Shown: piece by piece, positions 1 to 5,274 of the stretch | Position numbering within the stretch: the stretch's first letter is position 1 | Layout of the letters: every line of letters starts with the position of its first letter | Origin: an uncultured Collinsella sp. | GTDB lineage: Bacteria > Actinomycetota > Coriobacteriia > Coriobacteriales > Coriobacteriaceae | NCBI GenBank assembly: GCA_900544725.1 | Contig: UQWK01000083.1 | Span: forward strand, 1 to 5,278 | DNA length: 5,278 nt | Reading direction: 5' to 3' | The notes under the pieces: model-generated | Seen by the model: only the letters and a program-made list of their open reading frames with translations | What the model was told of the DNA's origin: nothing | The model's database searches: none | Program-made: the position numbers and the translations under genes

Positions 1-79
1 CGCGGGTAGCCGACCAAAACCGCCTGAAGGGTCACATTTATCTGATAATTGAATCCCTAGCGTTATGCCGCTCGCTGGC

Positions 80-155
80 GTTGCCAAAACATCGGTTGCT
101 ACGTGCCTTGGGCGCTAGTGACCGTTGCCCTTACATCTGTAACGAGTTGCTTACG
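80..155. repeat. Imperfect direct repeat in the exporter leader
   Basis: GTTGCC-AAA-ACATC at 80-93 recurs as GTTGCC-CTT-ACATC at 124-137, 44 bp downstream, with 11 of 14 bases identical. Each copy is followed by a further match, GGTTGCTACG (95-104) and AGTTGCTTACG (145-155), although the distance between the two blocks differs. The second copy contains the TTACATCTGTAA palindrome and the first does not. It may be a duplicated regulatory segment or chance similarity. Confidence 0.4.
131..142. promoter_or_regulatory. Candidate operator, TACA-N2-TGTA palindrome
   Basis: TTACA-TC-TGTAA is a perfect 5-2-5 inverted repeat ending 81 bases before the chosen start of the first exporter gene. The TACA-N2-TGTA core has the form of the operators known for CopY/BlaI/MecI-type winged-helix repressors in Gram-positive bacteria. 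A near copy, identical at 13 of 14 bases over TTACATCTGTWACG, lies at 4193-4206 in front of the flavodoxin-like gene. No regulator gene is present in the window, so the protein that binds is unknown. Confidence 0.4.
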
Positions 156-179
156 CATCCCCAGGGTTCGCCGTACTAT
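151..179 (+). promoter_or_regulatory. Weak promoter candidate for the exporter operon
   Basis: TACTAT at 174-179 matches the -10 consensus at four of six positions. TTACGC at 151-156, 17 bp upstream, shares only the TT of a -35. Transcription would begin near 186 and leave a leader of about 38 bases before the ATG at 224, with the ribosome binding site inside it. The match is weak, and the real promoter may lie elsewhere or need an activator. Confidence 0.25.
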
Positions 180-208
180 CATGAATCAGATTGAAGAGAG
201 ATGATGAT

Positions 209-214
209 AGGGAG
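209..214 (+). promoter_or_regulatory. Ribosome binding site deciding the first exporter start
   Basis: AGGGAG sits nine bases before the ATG at 224. The in-frame TTG at 191, which would add 11 charged residues, has no comparable site in front of it. This favours the ATG at 224. Confidence 0.6.
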
Positions 215-223
215 CGCCTTTTT

Positions 224-2095
224 ATGATTGAGCTGCTCAGGCGTTTTGGTGGCAAGTTTCGCCGCTATATGGTGGTTGGCCCTGCGTGCAAGTTGATTGA
301 AGTGATCTTTGACCTGCTGACGCCGCTGGTGATTGCCCAGATGATTGATAAAGGTATCGGTGCGCACGACGTGAGTGCCGTCGTCCACTACGGCATGGTG
401 CTCGCCGCCATGGCCGTGATCGGCATCTCGTTTACGCTCGTCTGCCAAAAGATGGCGGCGCTTACCTCGCAGGGCATGGGCACCGACATTCGCGGTGCGC
501 TCTACCAGCACATCAACAAGCTGAGCTATGCTGAGCTCGATCGCTTTGGCACGCCGTCGCTCATCACGCGCATTACCAACGACGTCAACCAGGTGCAGCT
601 TGCCGTGGCGCTGGGCGTGCGTATGCTCATCCGCTGGCCTTTCCTGGCGGTGGGCTCCATGGTCGCGGCCCTTGCCATCGACCTCAAGCTCGGCATTATC
701 TTTTTGATTTGCACGCCCGCCATCGGCCTGGTGTTTTGGTTTGTCATGGCGCGCTGCATCCCGTACTACAAGCAGCTGCAGGCAAAGCTCGATCGCATCG
801 CGCTTATTTGCCGCGAGGGCCTTTCGGGAGCCCGCGTGGTTCGCGCCTTTGTGCGCGAGGACCACGAGCGCAAGCGTTTTGCTCAGGCTGCCGATGACCA
901 GGCACATGTCGCCATTGCGGTGGGCAAACTCTCCTCGATTCTCAACCCCGTCACGTTTCTTGTGATGAACCTGGGCGTGTGCGCCATCCTGTGGGTGGGC
1001 GGCATCCAGGTCAACGTGGGCGAGCTCACGCAGGGCCAGGTCATGGCGTTTGTGAATTACATGACCCAGACCCTCACCTCCATCGTGTACGTTGCCAACT
1101 TGGTCGTGGTCTTTACCAAGGCGAGCGCCAGCGCGTCGCGTATCAACGAGGTGCTCAATTGCGTGCCGAGCATCACCGACGAGGGCAACGAGCCGGTCGC
1201 TCTGCCCAAGCCGAGCGCGATGGGCAACACCGCCTCGGTACCCGCGCTGAGCTTGAGCCATGCGAGCTTCTCCTTTGGCGCGGGCGCCGCCAACGCCGTC
1301 AATGACGTGACCCTGGAGCTGCCGCTGGGCAAAACGCTCGGCATTATCGGCGGCACGGGCAGCGGTAAGTCCACGCTCGTCTCGCTTATCCCGCGCCTGT
1401 ACGATGCGGGCACCGGCAGTGTGAGCGTGATGGGGTCCGACGTGCGCACCTGGACGCTCGACCAGCTGCGCCATGTGGTCGCGACCGTTCCGCAGCGCGC
1501 GTCGCTCGTGAGCGGCACCATCCGCAGCAACCTGACCTGGCGCGACGAGTCGGCAACCGATGAAGAACTGTGGGCAGCGCTCGATATGGCGCAGGCCAGC
1601 GAGTTCGTGCGCAACAAGCCGCAGGGGCTCGATGCCCCGGTTGAGGCGGGCGGCAAGAACTTCAGCGGCGGTCAGCGCCAGCGCCTGACTATTGCGCGCG
1701 CTCTGGTGGGTTCGCCGCAGATCCTGATCATGGATGACTCCGCCTCGGCACTCGATTTTAAGACCGACGCGGCGCTTCGCCATGCCATTCGCGAGCGCAG
1801 CGTGCGCGGCGCCGCTGAGGGCGGGCTACCGCTGACGACGGTGATCGTGAGCCAGCGCGTCTCGACCGTGCGCGATGCCGATATGATTTGCGTGCTCGAC
1901 CACGGTTCGGTCGCGGGCCTGGGCACGCACGACGAACTGTACGCAAGCTGCCAGCTCTACCGCGAGATCTGCCAGTCGCAGCTTCGCCGCGAGGAGCTCG
2001 AGGGCCAACAGGGGAGCGTGGCGGCCGTGTCCGCCCCAAGCCTTGCGTCCGCCTCAACCGCTCCGGCATCCGTCTGCGCAAAGGAGGGCTGCTAG
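224..2095 (+). CDS. ABC exporter half-transporter, degenerate-site subunit
   Basis: This 623-residue protein is a type I (MdlB/MsbA-like, COG1132) ABC half-transporter of the inner membrane. Six membrane helices are visible at about 16-40, 53-75, 131-152, 156-176, 240-262 and 272-297. The nucleotide-binding domain follows from about residue 340, with Walker A GGTGSGKST (376-384), Q-loop Gln424, signature FSGGQ (480-484) and Walker B ILIMDD (500-505). The usual catalytic Glu after the Walker B Asp is Asp505, and the switch His is Gln544. These changes mark the partner that carries the degenerate ATP site in heterodimeric exporters such as TM287/288, BmrCD and LmrCD. The C-terminal tail of about 35 residues is rich in Ala and Ser, and its last codons contain the ribosome binding site of the next gene. 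The stop codon directly touches the next start, so the two are very likely co-translated. The substrate (drug, peptide or lipid) cannot be read from the sequence. An alternative start is the TTG at 191. Confidence 0.93.
   Translation: MIELLRRFGGKFRRYMVVGPACKLIEVIFDLLTPLVIAQMIDKGIGAHDVSAVVHYGMVLAAMAVIGISFTLVCQKMAALTSQGMGTDIRGALYQHINKLSYAELDRFGTPSLITRITNDVNQVQLAVALGVRMLIRWPFLAVGSMVAALAIDLKLGIIFLICTPAIGLVFWFVMARCIPYYKQLQAKLDRIALICREGLSGARVVRAFVREDHERKRFAQAADDQAHVAIAVGKLSSILNPVTFLVMNLGVCAILWVGGIQVNVGELTQGQVMAFVNYMTQTLTSIVYVANLVVVFTKASASASRINEVLNCVPSITDEGNEPVALPKPSAMGNTASVPALSLSHASFSFGAGAANAVNDVTLELPLGKTLGIIGGTGSGKSTLVSLIPRLYDAGTGSVSVMGSDVRTWTLDQLRHVVATVPQRASLVSGTIRSNLTWRDESATDEELWAALDMAQASEFVRNKPQGLDAPVEAGGKNFSGGQRQRLTIARALVGSPQILIMDDSASALDFKTDAALRHAIRERSVRGAAEGGLPLTTVIVSQRVSTVRDADMICVLDHGSVAGLGTHDELYASCQLYREICQSQLRREELEGQQGSVAAVSAPSLASASTAPASVCAKEGC
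2081..2088 (+). promoter_or_regulatory. Ribosome binding site inside the preceding gene
   Basis: AAGGAGGG lies seven bases before the ATG at 2096 and encodes the last residues of the first exporter subunit. It is close to the ideal anti-16S complement. It fixes the start of the second subunit at 2096 rather than at the internal ATG at 2132, and it suggests translational coupling that would keep the two subunits at equal levels. Confidence 0.85.
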
Positions 2096-3955
2096 ATGAA
2101 TCCGTATACTTCTTCCGGTTCGGTCGCCACGATGACGGCCAACGTGTCCGGCAATGATAACCTTAACGACCTGGGCGACGGCCCGCGCCAGCCCGGCGAC
2201 CCCGAGCGCTATCCCGTGGGTGCGGTGACCCGCCGCCTGCTGGGCTACGTGCGTCCGCACCGCATTTCGTTTACGGCGTCGTTTGTGAGCGCCGCTATCT
2301 CGGTGATCCTGCAGCTCTATACGCCCATCCTCATCGGCGAGGGCATCGACCTTATCGTTGCCGCCGGACGGGTGGACTTTGACGCGCTGCTACCGCTCGT
2401 CACCAGGCTCGCGATTGTCGTGGTGGGCGCGGCGGCGTTCCAGTGGCTGCAGGGCTACTGCGTCAACCGTCTGTCCTACGAGACGGTGCGCGACATGCGC
2501 GTGGAGGCAAGCGACAAACTCAGCCGCATGCCGCTTAGCTTTATCGACAGCCATGCCCACGGCGACCTTATGAGCCGCGTGGTCAACGACGTCGACCAGG
2601 TGGGCGACGGCCTGCTACAGGGCTTCACGCAGCTCTTTACCGGCGTCATTACCATCGTGGGCACGCTCGCGTTTATGCTCTCCATCAACCTGACCATGAC
2701 GCTCGTGGTGGTACTCGTCACGCCGCTTTCCATCTTTGCGGCCGGTGCCATCGCCAAGCTCTCCAACAAGAGCTTTACGGCTCAGCAGCGCATTCAGGGC
2801 CAGCTCGGCGGTCATATCGAGGAGTATGTGGGCGAGCAAAAGCTCGTGGACGCTTTCGCCTATGGCCCGAACGCGCAGCAGCGCTTCGATGCCCTTAACG
2901 CCGAGCTCTACACGGCGGGCGAGCGCGCGCAGTTTATGGGCTCGCTCTCCAATCCTGGCACGCGCTTTATCAACAACATCATCTACGCCGTGGTGGCCGT
3001 GATCGGCTGCGCGGGCGTGATCACGGGCGTGCCTGCGGCGCTTACGGTGGGCGGCGTGCAGATCTTCCTGTCCTACGCCAACCAGTACACCAAGCCGTTC
3101 AACGAGGTCACCAACGTCATTACGCAGATCCAGACCGCGTACGCTTCGGCGCGCCGCATGTTTGCGCTGCTCGATGCGCGCGAGCAGGAGCCCGATGCCG
3201 CGGATGCCGTTGAGCTCGCGGCCCCGCGGGGCGAGGTCGCCTTTGAGCATGTGGACTTTAGCTACGTGCCCGATCGCAAGCTGCTGCAGGACATCTGCAT
3301 CGATGCAAAGCCCGGCATGCGGTTTGCCCTCGTTGGTCCCACGGGCTGCGGCAAGACGACGCTCATCAACCTGCTGCTGCGTTTTTACGATATCGATGCC
3401 GGGCGCATTGCGGTCGACGGCCGCTCCTCGCGCGACTACACGCGTGCGAGCCTGCGCCGCGCCTTTGGCATGGTGCTGCAGGACACCTGGCTGTTCGAGG
3501 GCACGGTGGCCCAGAACATTGCCTACGGTTGTCCCGACGCCACACGCGAGCAGATTATCGAGGCAGCCAAGCGTGCGCACGCGCACAAGTTTATCGTGCA
3601 GCTGCCGCAGGGCTACGACACGGTGATCGGCGAGGACGGCGGCACGTTTAGCCAGGGCCAAAAGCAGCTGCTGTGCATCGCGCGCGTCATGCTCACCAAC
3701 CCAGCGATCCTGCTGCTGGACGAGGCCACGTCGAGCATCGATACGCGTACCGAGCTGCAGGTGCAAGCGGCGTTCGACGAACTCATGGCCGGCCGCACGA
3801 GCTTTGTCGTGGCACACCGCCTGTCGACGATTCGTAATGCCGACTGCATCCTAGTAATGCGCGATGGCGAGATTATCGAGCGCGGTACGCACGACGAGCT
3901 GCTAGCGGCAGGCGGCTTCTACGCCGAACTCTACCGCAGCCAGTTTGCCCAGTGA
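2096..3955 (+). CDS. ABC exporter half-transporter, catalytic-site subunit
   Basis: This 619-residue inner-membrane half-transporter is the partner of the gene just upstream. A hydrophilic N-terminal extension of about 40 residues (Asn-, Gly- and Asp-rich) precedes six membrane helices at about 57-82, 97-120, 172-196, 198-220, 292-312 and 315-340. The ATPase domain starts near residue 380. It has Walker A GPTGCGKTT (414-422, Lys420), Q-loop Gln462, signature FSQGQ (518-522), Walker B Asp542 with catalytic Glu543, and switch His574. The hydrolytic residues are intact, while the second signature residue Gly is Gln. In a head-to-tail dimer the intact Walker motifs here would face the canonical FSGGQ of the first subunit and form the active site. 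The FSQGQ here would face the degenerate Walker B of the first subunit. The pair is therefore self-consistent as an obligate heterodimer. The exported substrate is unknown, and no adjacent regulator or modification gene is present in the window to hint at it. Confidence 0.94.
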   Translation: MNPYTSSGSVATMTANVSGNDNLNDLGDGPRQPGDPERYPVGAVTRRLLGYVRPHRISFTASFVSAAISVILQLYTPILIGEGIDLIVAAGRVDFDALLPLVTRLAIVVVGAAAFQWLQGYCVNRLSYETVRDMRVEASDKLSRMPLSFIDSHAHGDLMSRVVNDVDQVGDGLLQGFTQLFTGVITIVGTLAFMLSINLTMTLVVVLVTPLSIFAAGAIAKLSNKSFTAQQRIQGQLGGHIEEYVGEQKLVDAFAYGPNAQQRFDALNAELYTAGERAQFMGSLSNPGTRFINNIIYAVVAVIGCAGVITGVPAALTVGGVQIFLSYANQYTKPFNEVTNVITQIQTAYASARRMFALLDAREQEPDAADAVELAAPRGEVAFEHVDFSYVPDRKLLQDICIDAKPGMRFALVGPTGCGKTTLINLLLRFYDIDAGRIAVDGRSSRDYTRASLRRAFGMVLQDTWLFEGTVAQNIAYGCPDATREQIIEAAKRAHAHKFIVQLPQGYDTVIGEDGGTFSQGQKQLLCIARVMLTNPAILLLDEATSSIDTRTELQVQAAFDELMAGRTSFVVAHRLSTIRNADCILVMRDGEIIERGTHDELLAAGGFYAELYRSQFAQ

Positions 3956-3975
3956 GCAAGCCCGTGGGGCAAATT
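3942..3975 (+). terminator. Possible terminator spanning the exporter stop codon
   Basis: TTTGCCC (3944-3950) pairs perfectly with GGGCAAA (3967-3973), and a G-T and an A-T pair extend the stem to nine. The loop holds the TGA stop. A T-rich stretch (TTTGTTTGT, 3983-3991) follows about eight bases later, too far for a textbook intrinsic terminator. A smaller competing hairpin, GCCC-gtg-GGGC, lies at 3960-3970. The structure may end the operon or only protect the transcript end. Confidence 0.35.
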
Positions 3976-4030
3976 AATCAGGTTTGTTTGTCCCATAGAG
4001 CGATCTTGTTATATAGCGTTCTACCAGCGC

Positions 4031-4122
4031 GTGAAACATTTTGACGATACTCCATGACACAATTTGACGGCGTTTTGTGAAACAGTTTTTCAGCCATTCG
4101 TGAAACGTTCTGCGGCGGTTTC
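4031..4122. repeat. Four tandem 23-bp degenerate repeats
   Basis: Units begin at 4031, 4054, 4077 and 4100 with an exact 23-bp period. Each opens with a version of GTGAAACATTTTGACG: GTGAAACATTTTGACG, ATGACACAATTTGACG, GTGAAACAGTTTTTCA and GTGAAACGTTCTGCGG. Eight of 23 positions are invariant (2, 3, 4, 6, 7, 10, 12 and 21), and the last seven bases of each unit vary most. The last unit also forms an inverted repeat, TGAAAC (4101-4106) with GTTTCA (4118-4123). The array ends 150 bases before the flavodoxin-like start, which suits a set of phased regulator sites, but no known regulator is recognised. Confidence 0.6.
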
Positions 4123-4191
4123 AATCCGAAGTACATACTGTTCGAAATCTGTCCAAAGATGTCGTCTGCGTCGCCAATCGACAGACGGTGG

Positions 4192-4219
4192 TTTACATCT
4201 GTTACGTTAGTACTAAGAT
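4192..4219 (+). promoter_or_regulatory. Promoter of the flavodoxin-like gene with overlapping operator
   Basis: TTTACA (4192-4197) matches the -35 consensus at five of six positions. TAAGAT (4214-4219) matches the -10 at four of six, with a 16-bp spacer. Transcription would start near 4226, about 47 bases before the gene. The -35 lies within TTACATCTGTTACG (4193-4206), a near copy of the palindromic site at 131-144, so a protein bound there would block polymerase. A second -10 candidate is TCTAAT (4225-4230), but its -35 would be poor. Confidence 0.5.
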
Positions 4220-4272
4220 ATTCATCTAATAAATTGCAATAGTGGCTTTAGTTTTGGGGGAAACGAGGCAAC

Positions 4273-4830
4273 GTGACTATGACGTGCTCTTTGGTGGTTA
4301 ACAGCAAGAGCGGTAATACCAGGATGGTTTCGGGCGCAATCAAGCGTGCCCTACAGGCTGCAGGCGTCGAGTTTATTCACGCTGCCGCGCTGAGCGATGA
4401 TGTGGATGCAGATCAAGTTGCGCGCGAGGCGCAGGGTGCCTGCGCTGCCGATACGGTGCTCGTTGGCTTTTGGTGCGACAAGGGCGCATGCACGCCTTCG
4501 GTCGCGGCGTTGCTCTCCGCCTTGCACGGCAAGCGCGTCTTTCTGTTTGGTACCTGCGGTTTTGGTGCTGATCAGAGCTATTACCAGCAGATTATCGATC
4601 GCGTGACCTCCAATTTGGCCGAGGATGCCGAGCTAGTGGGCTGGGCAATGTGCCAGGGCAAGATGGGTCCTGCGGTCAAACAGCGCTACGAGGCCATGCT
4701 CGAGCAAGATCCCGACAACGCCCGCGCTAAGTTGCTGCTCGACAACTGGGTTGCCGCAAAGGATCACCCCACCAAGGATGATCTGGACCATATGGCGGCG
4801 GCGGCCAAGAAGGCCGTGCTGGGCGAGTAG
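4273..4830 (+). CDS. Flavodoxin-like protein, BilS-type family
   Basis: This 185-residue soluble protein has no signal peptide or membrane helix. It starts with a hydrophobic strand followed by NSKSGNT (10-16), the Ser/Thr-rich loop that holds the FMN phosphate in flavodoxins. VGFWCDKGAC (64-73), FLFGTCGFG (90-98), MCQGKMG (126-132) and the C-terminal HPTKDDLD (165-172) match what I recall of the flavodoxin-like family that includes BilS, the partner of bilirubin reductase BilR. The family assignment is firm; a bilirubin role is not, since no bilR-like gene is nearby and many relatives have no known function. Such proteins are expected to carry electrons through bound FMN. Six cysteines (5, 57, 68, 73, 95, 127) are many for this size. 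The start could be GTG 4273 (GAGG at 4265-4268, four bases away) or ATG 4279 (ten bases away). The gene appears to be transcribed alone. Confidence 0.88.
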   Translation: MTMTCSLVVNSKSGNTRMVSGAIKRALQAAGVEFIHAAALSDDVDADQVAREAQGACAADTVLVGFWCDKGACTPSVAALLSALHGKRVFLFGTCGFGADQSYYQQIIDRVTSNLAEDAELVGWAMCQGKMGPAVKQRYEAMLEQDPDNARAKLLLDNWVAAKDHPTKDDLDHMAAAAKKAVLGE

Positions 4831-4872
4831 CTCCCATCGCTGACGGCGGTCGGTCCATCTTTCTAAATGAAA

Positions 4873-5001
4873 CGTCCTCCCGGGCGTCGGGGCACGAAGT
4901 TCCCTGCTCTACAGTCCTGCGCAAGACGAAGGCCACATTAAGTGGCCTTCTTTGCGTGCGGAACTCGCGATGAACTTCGTGCCCCGCCGTCCGGGAGGAC
5001 G
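4873..5001. repeat. Long inverted repeat, two 30-bp arms
   Basis: The arm at 4873-4902 is the reverse complement of the arm at 4972-5001 at 28 of 30 positions. The arms begin CGTCCTCCCGG and end GGGGCACGAAGTTC. The 69-base interior holds a second, independent hairpin (4919-4957). Weaker pairing continues outward for about eight bases, and T-rich DNA flanks both ends (TTTATT at 5006-5011; TTTCATTTAG when read on the minus strand from 4872). No target-site duplication is seen, so a miniature transposon is not favoured. It may be a two-way terminator or a dispersed intergenic repeat. Confidence 0.75.
4928..4953 (+). terminator. Intrinsic terminator-like hairpin after the flavodoxin-like gene
   Basis: GAAGGCCAC (4928-4936) and GTGGCCTTC (4942-4950) form a perfect nine-pair stem around an ATTAA loop, followed by TTT. 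GCGCAA (4919-4924) and TTGCGT (4952-4957) can pair around it as an outer stem. The stem is strong, but the T-run is short and would be consumed by the outer stem. It lies 97 bases after the stop codon of the flavodoxin-like gene, at the centre of the larger inverted repeat. Confidence 0.6.
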
Positions 5002-5048
5002 CCTCTTTATTGATGGGAGGCCTGATAGGTCGATGGTTCCGTGCCCGG

Positions 5049-5234
5049 ATGCGTCCAAAGTGGGACGGGCTTTCCGGATGGGCAGGCTTTCGAAAAATGC
5101 GTCCCGGAATTTGCCTTTGGAATGGGACGTAGTTTCCCGTTGAGGTGCTTTGCGGAAAGTGCATCCCACTCTGGGCGGTCGAAGTGGGACACACTTTCCC
5201 AAAGGCGCTCCAACGGGAAATTGGGGACCTCGGA
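5049..5234. repeat. Tandem array with 62-bp period
   Basis: The motif RRTGGGAC-N4-TTTCC occurs at 5059-5075, 5121-5137 and 5183-5199, exactly 62 bp apart each time. Between these lie inverted copies of the same motif, GAAAAATGCGTCCC (5092-5105) and GGAAAGTGCATCCCACT (5154-5170), also in 62-bp register. The third unit decays after its core. The period is not a multiple of three, so the copies fall in different frames, which argues against coding. I do not recognise the family. Confidence 0.7.
5147..5206. repeat. Hairpin formed by inverted motif copies
   Basis: GGAAAGTGCATCCCACT (5154-5170) pairs with AGTGGGACACACTTTCC (5183-5199) at 15 of 17 positions around a 12-base loop. GCTTTG (5147-5152) extends the stem against CAAAGGC (5200-5206) with single-base bulges. 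No T-run follows, so it is not an intrinsic terminator. A weaker hairpin of the same design lies at about 5092-5138. Confidence 0.6.
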
Positions 5235-5274
5235 CAAAATCTCGGACCCAATGTGGGTCCAGGAGGGAGTCCGA
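5229..5274 (+). promoter_or_regulatory. Foldable leader before the next start codon
   Basis: GGACCC (5244-5249) pairs with GGGTCC (5255-5260) around a five-base loop. TCGGAC (5230-5235) pairs with GTCCGA (5269-5274) as an outer stem that covers the bases just before the ATG. CTCGGAC is present twice (5229-5235 and 5241-5247), so the 3' arm has two possible partners, and using the second would break the inner hairpin. This is a possible translation switch; no known riboswitch class is recognised. Confidence 0.35.
5261..5267 (+). promoter_or_regulatory. Ribosome binding site of a truncated downstream gene
   Basis: AGGAGGG lies six bases before ATG 5274, an excellent match and spacing. It is the main reason to believe a gene begins at the window edge. 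Confidence 0.5.

Larger units (their letters stand above)
1..223. other. Non-coding leader region upstream of the exporter operon
   Basis: No convincing gene lies here. One forward frame stays open from base 3 to a TGA at 192-194, but it has no visible start, and its translation (Leu-, Arg- and Cys-rich, no recognisable motif) does not look like a protein end. The stretch holds a palindrome at 131-142, an imperfect direct repeat (80-104 against 124-155), a weak -10-like TACTAT at 174-179 and the ribosome binding site of the first exporter gene. It is therefore best read as promoter and operator DNA. Confidence 0.6.
3956..4272. other. Intergenic region between exporter and flavodoxin-like gene
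   Basis: These 317 bases hold no supported gene. The AT content rises towards the 3' end, as expected of promoter DNA. Contents in order are the 3' half of a hairpin, four 23-bp degenerate tandem repeats (4031-4122), a promoter candidate (4192-4219) overlapping a TTACATCTGTTACG site, and the ribosome binding region of the flavodoxin-like gene. A 36-codon frame from GTG 4100 lacks a ribosome binding site and overlaps the repeats. Confidence 0.65.
4831..5273. other. Gene-free, structure-rich intergenic region
   Basis: These 443 bases carry no supported gene. Short open frames exist on both strands, but they run across inverted and tandem repeats and lack ribosome binding sites. In order the region holds a 30-bp inverted repeat enclosing a terminator-like hairpin (4873-5001), a 62-bp-period array (5049-5234), and a foldable leader (5229-5274) before a likely next gene. 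Confidence 0.7.

Noticed and set aside
3..194. A forward frame open from the window edge to TGA 192-194, possibly the end of an upstream gene
   Set aside because: It has no start in view and no protein-like pattern, and it runs through a palindrome and direct repeats. It cannot be fully excluded without the sequence to the left.
191..223. TTG 191 as the start of the first exporter gene
   Set aside because: There is no ribosome binding site before it, while AGGGAG lies nine bases before ATG 224. The extra 11 residues are highly charged and unnecessary for the fold.
181..227. Two overlapping mini frames (ATG 181 to TGA 204; ATG 201 to TGA 227) just before the exporter start
   Set aside because: They encode only seven and eight residues, with no repeated regulatory codons. 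A leader-peptide role is possible but unsupported.
179..1783. A 534-codon open frame on the minus strand opposite the first exporter gene
   Set aside because: It lies almost wholly opposite a gene with full ABC transporter motifs. Its translation is His-, Arg- and Ala-rich with no recognisable domain, as expected of an antisense shadow in GC-rich DNA.
2615..3817. A 400-codon minus-strand open frame opposite the second exporter gene
   Set aside because: It is the same kind of antisense shadow with low-complexity, Arg- and His-rich composition and no motif.
4031..4122. Reading the 23-bp repeats as a CRISPR array
   Set aside because: The units are contiguous with no unique spacers, they are degenerate, and no cas gene is present.
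4100..4210. A 36-codon frame from GTG 4100
   Set aside because: It has no ribosome binding site, overlaps the tandem repeats and promoter, and gives a peptide without recognisable features.
4873..5001. The long inverted repeat as an insertion sequence or miniature transposon with terminal repeats
   Set aside because: The element is only 129 bp with no transposase and no visible target-site duplication, and the arms make up almost half of it. A mobile origin stays possible but is not shown.
4727..5251. Minus-strand open frames of 174, 97 and 76 codons and a plus-strand frame at 4952-5143
   Set aside because: They are created by the inverted and 62-bp repeats. The repeat period is not a multiple of three, so copies fall in different frames, and none has a good start site.
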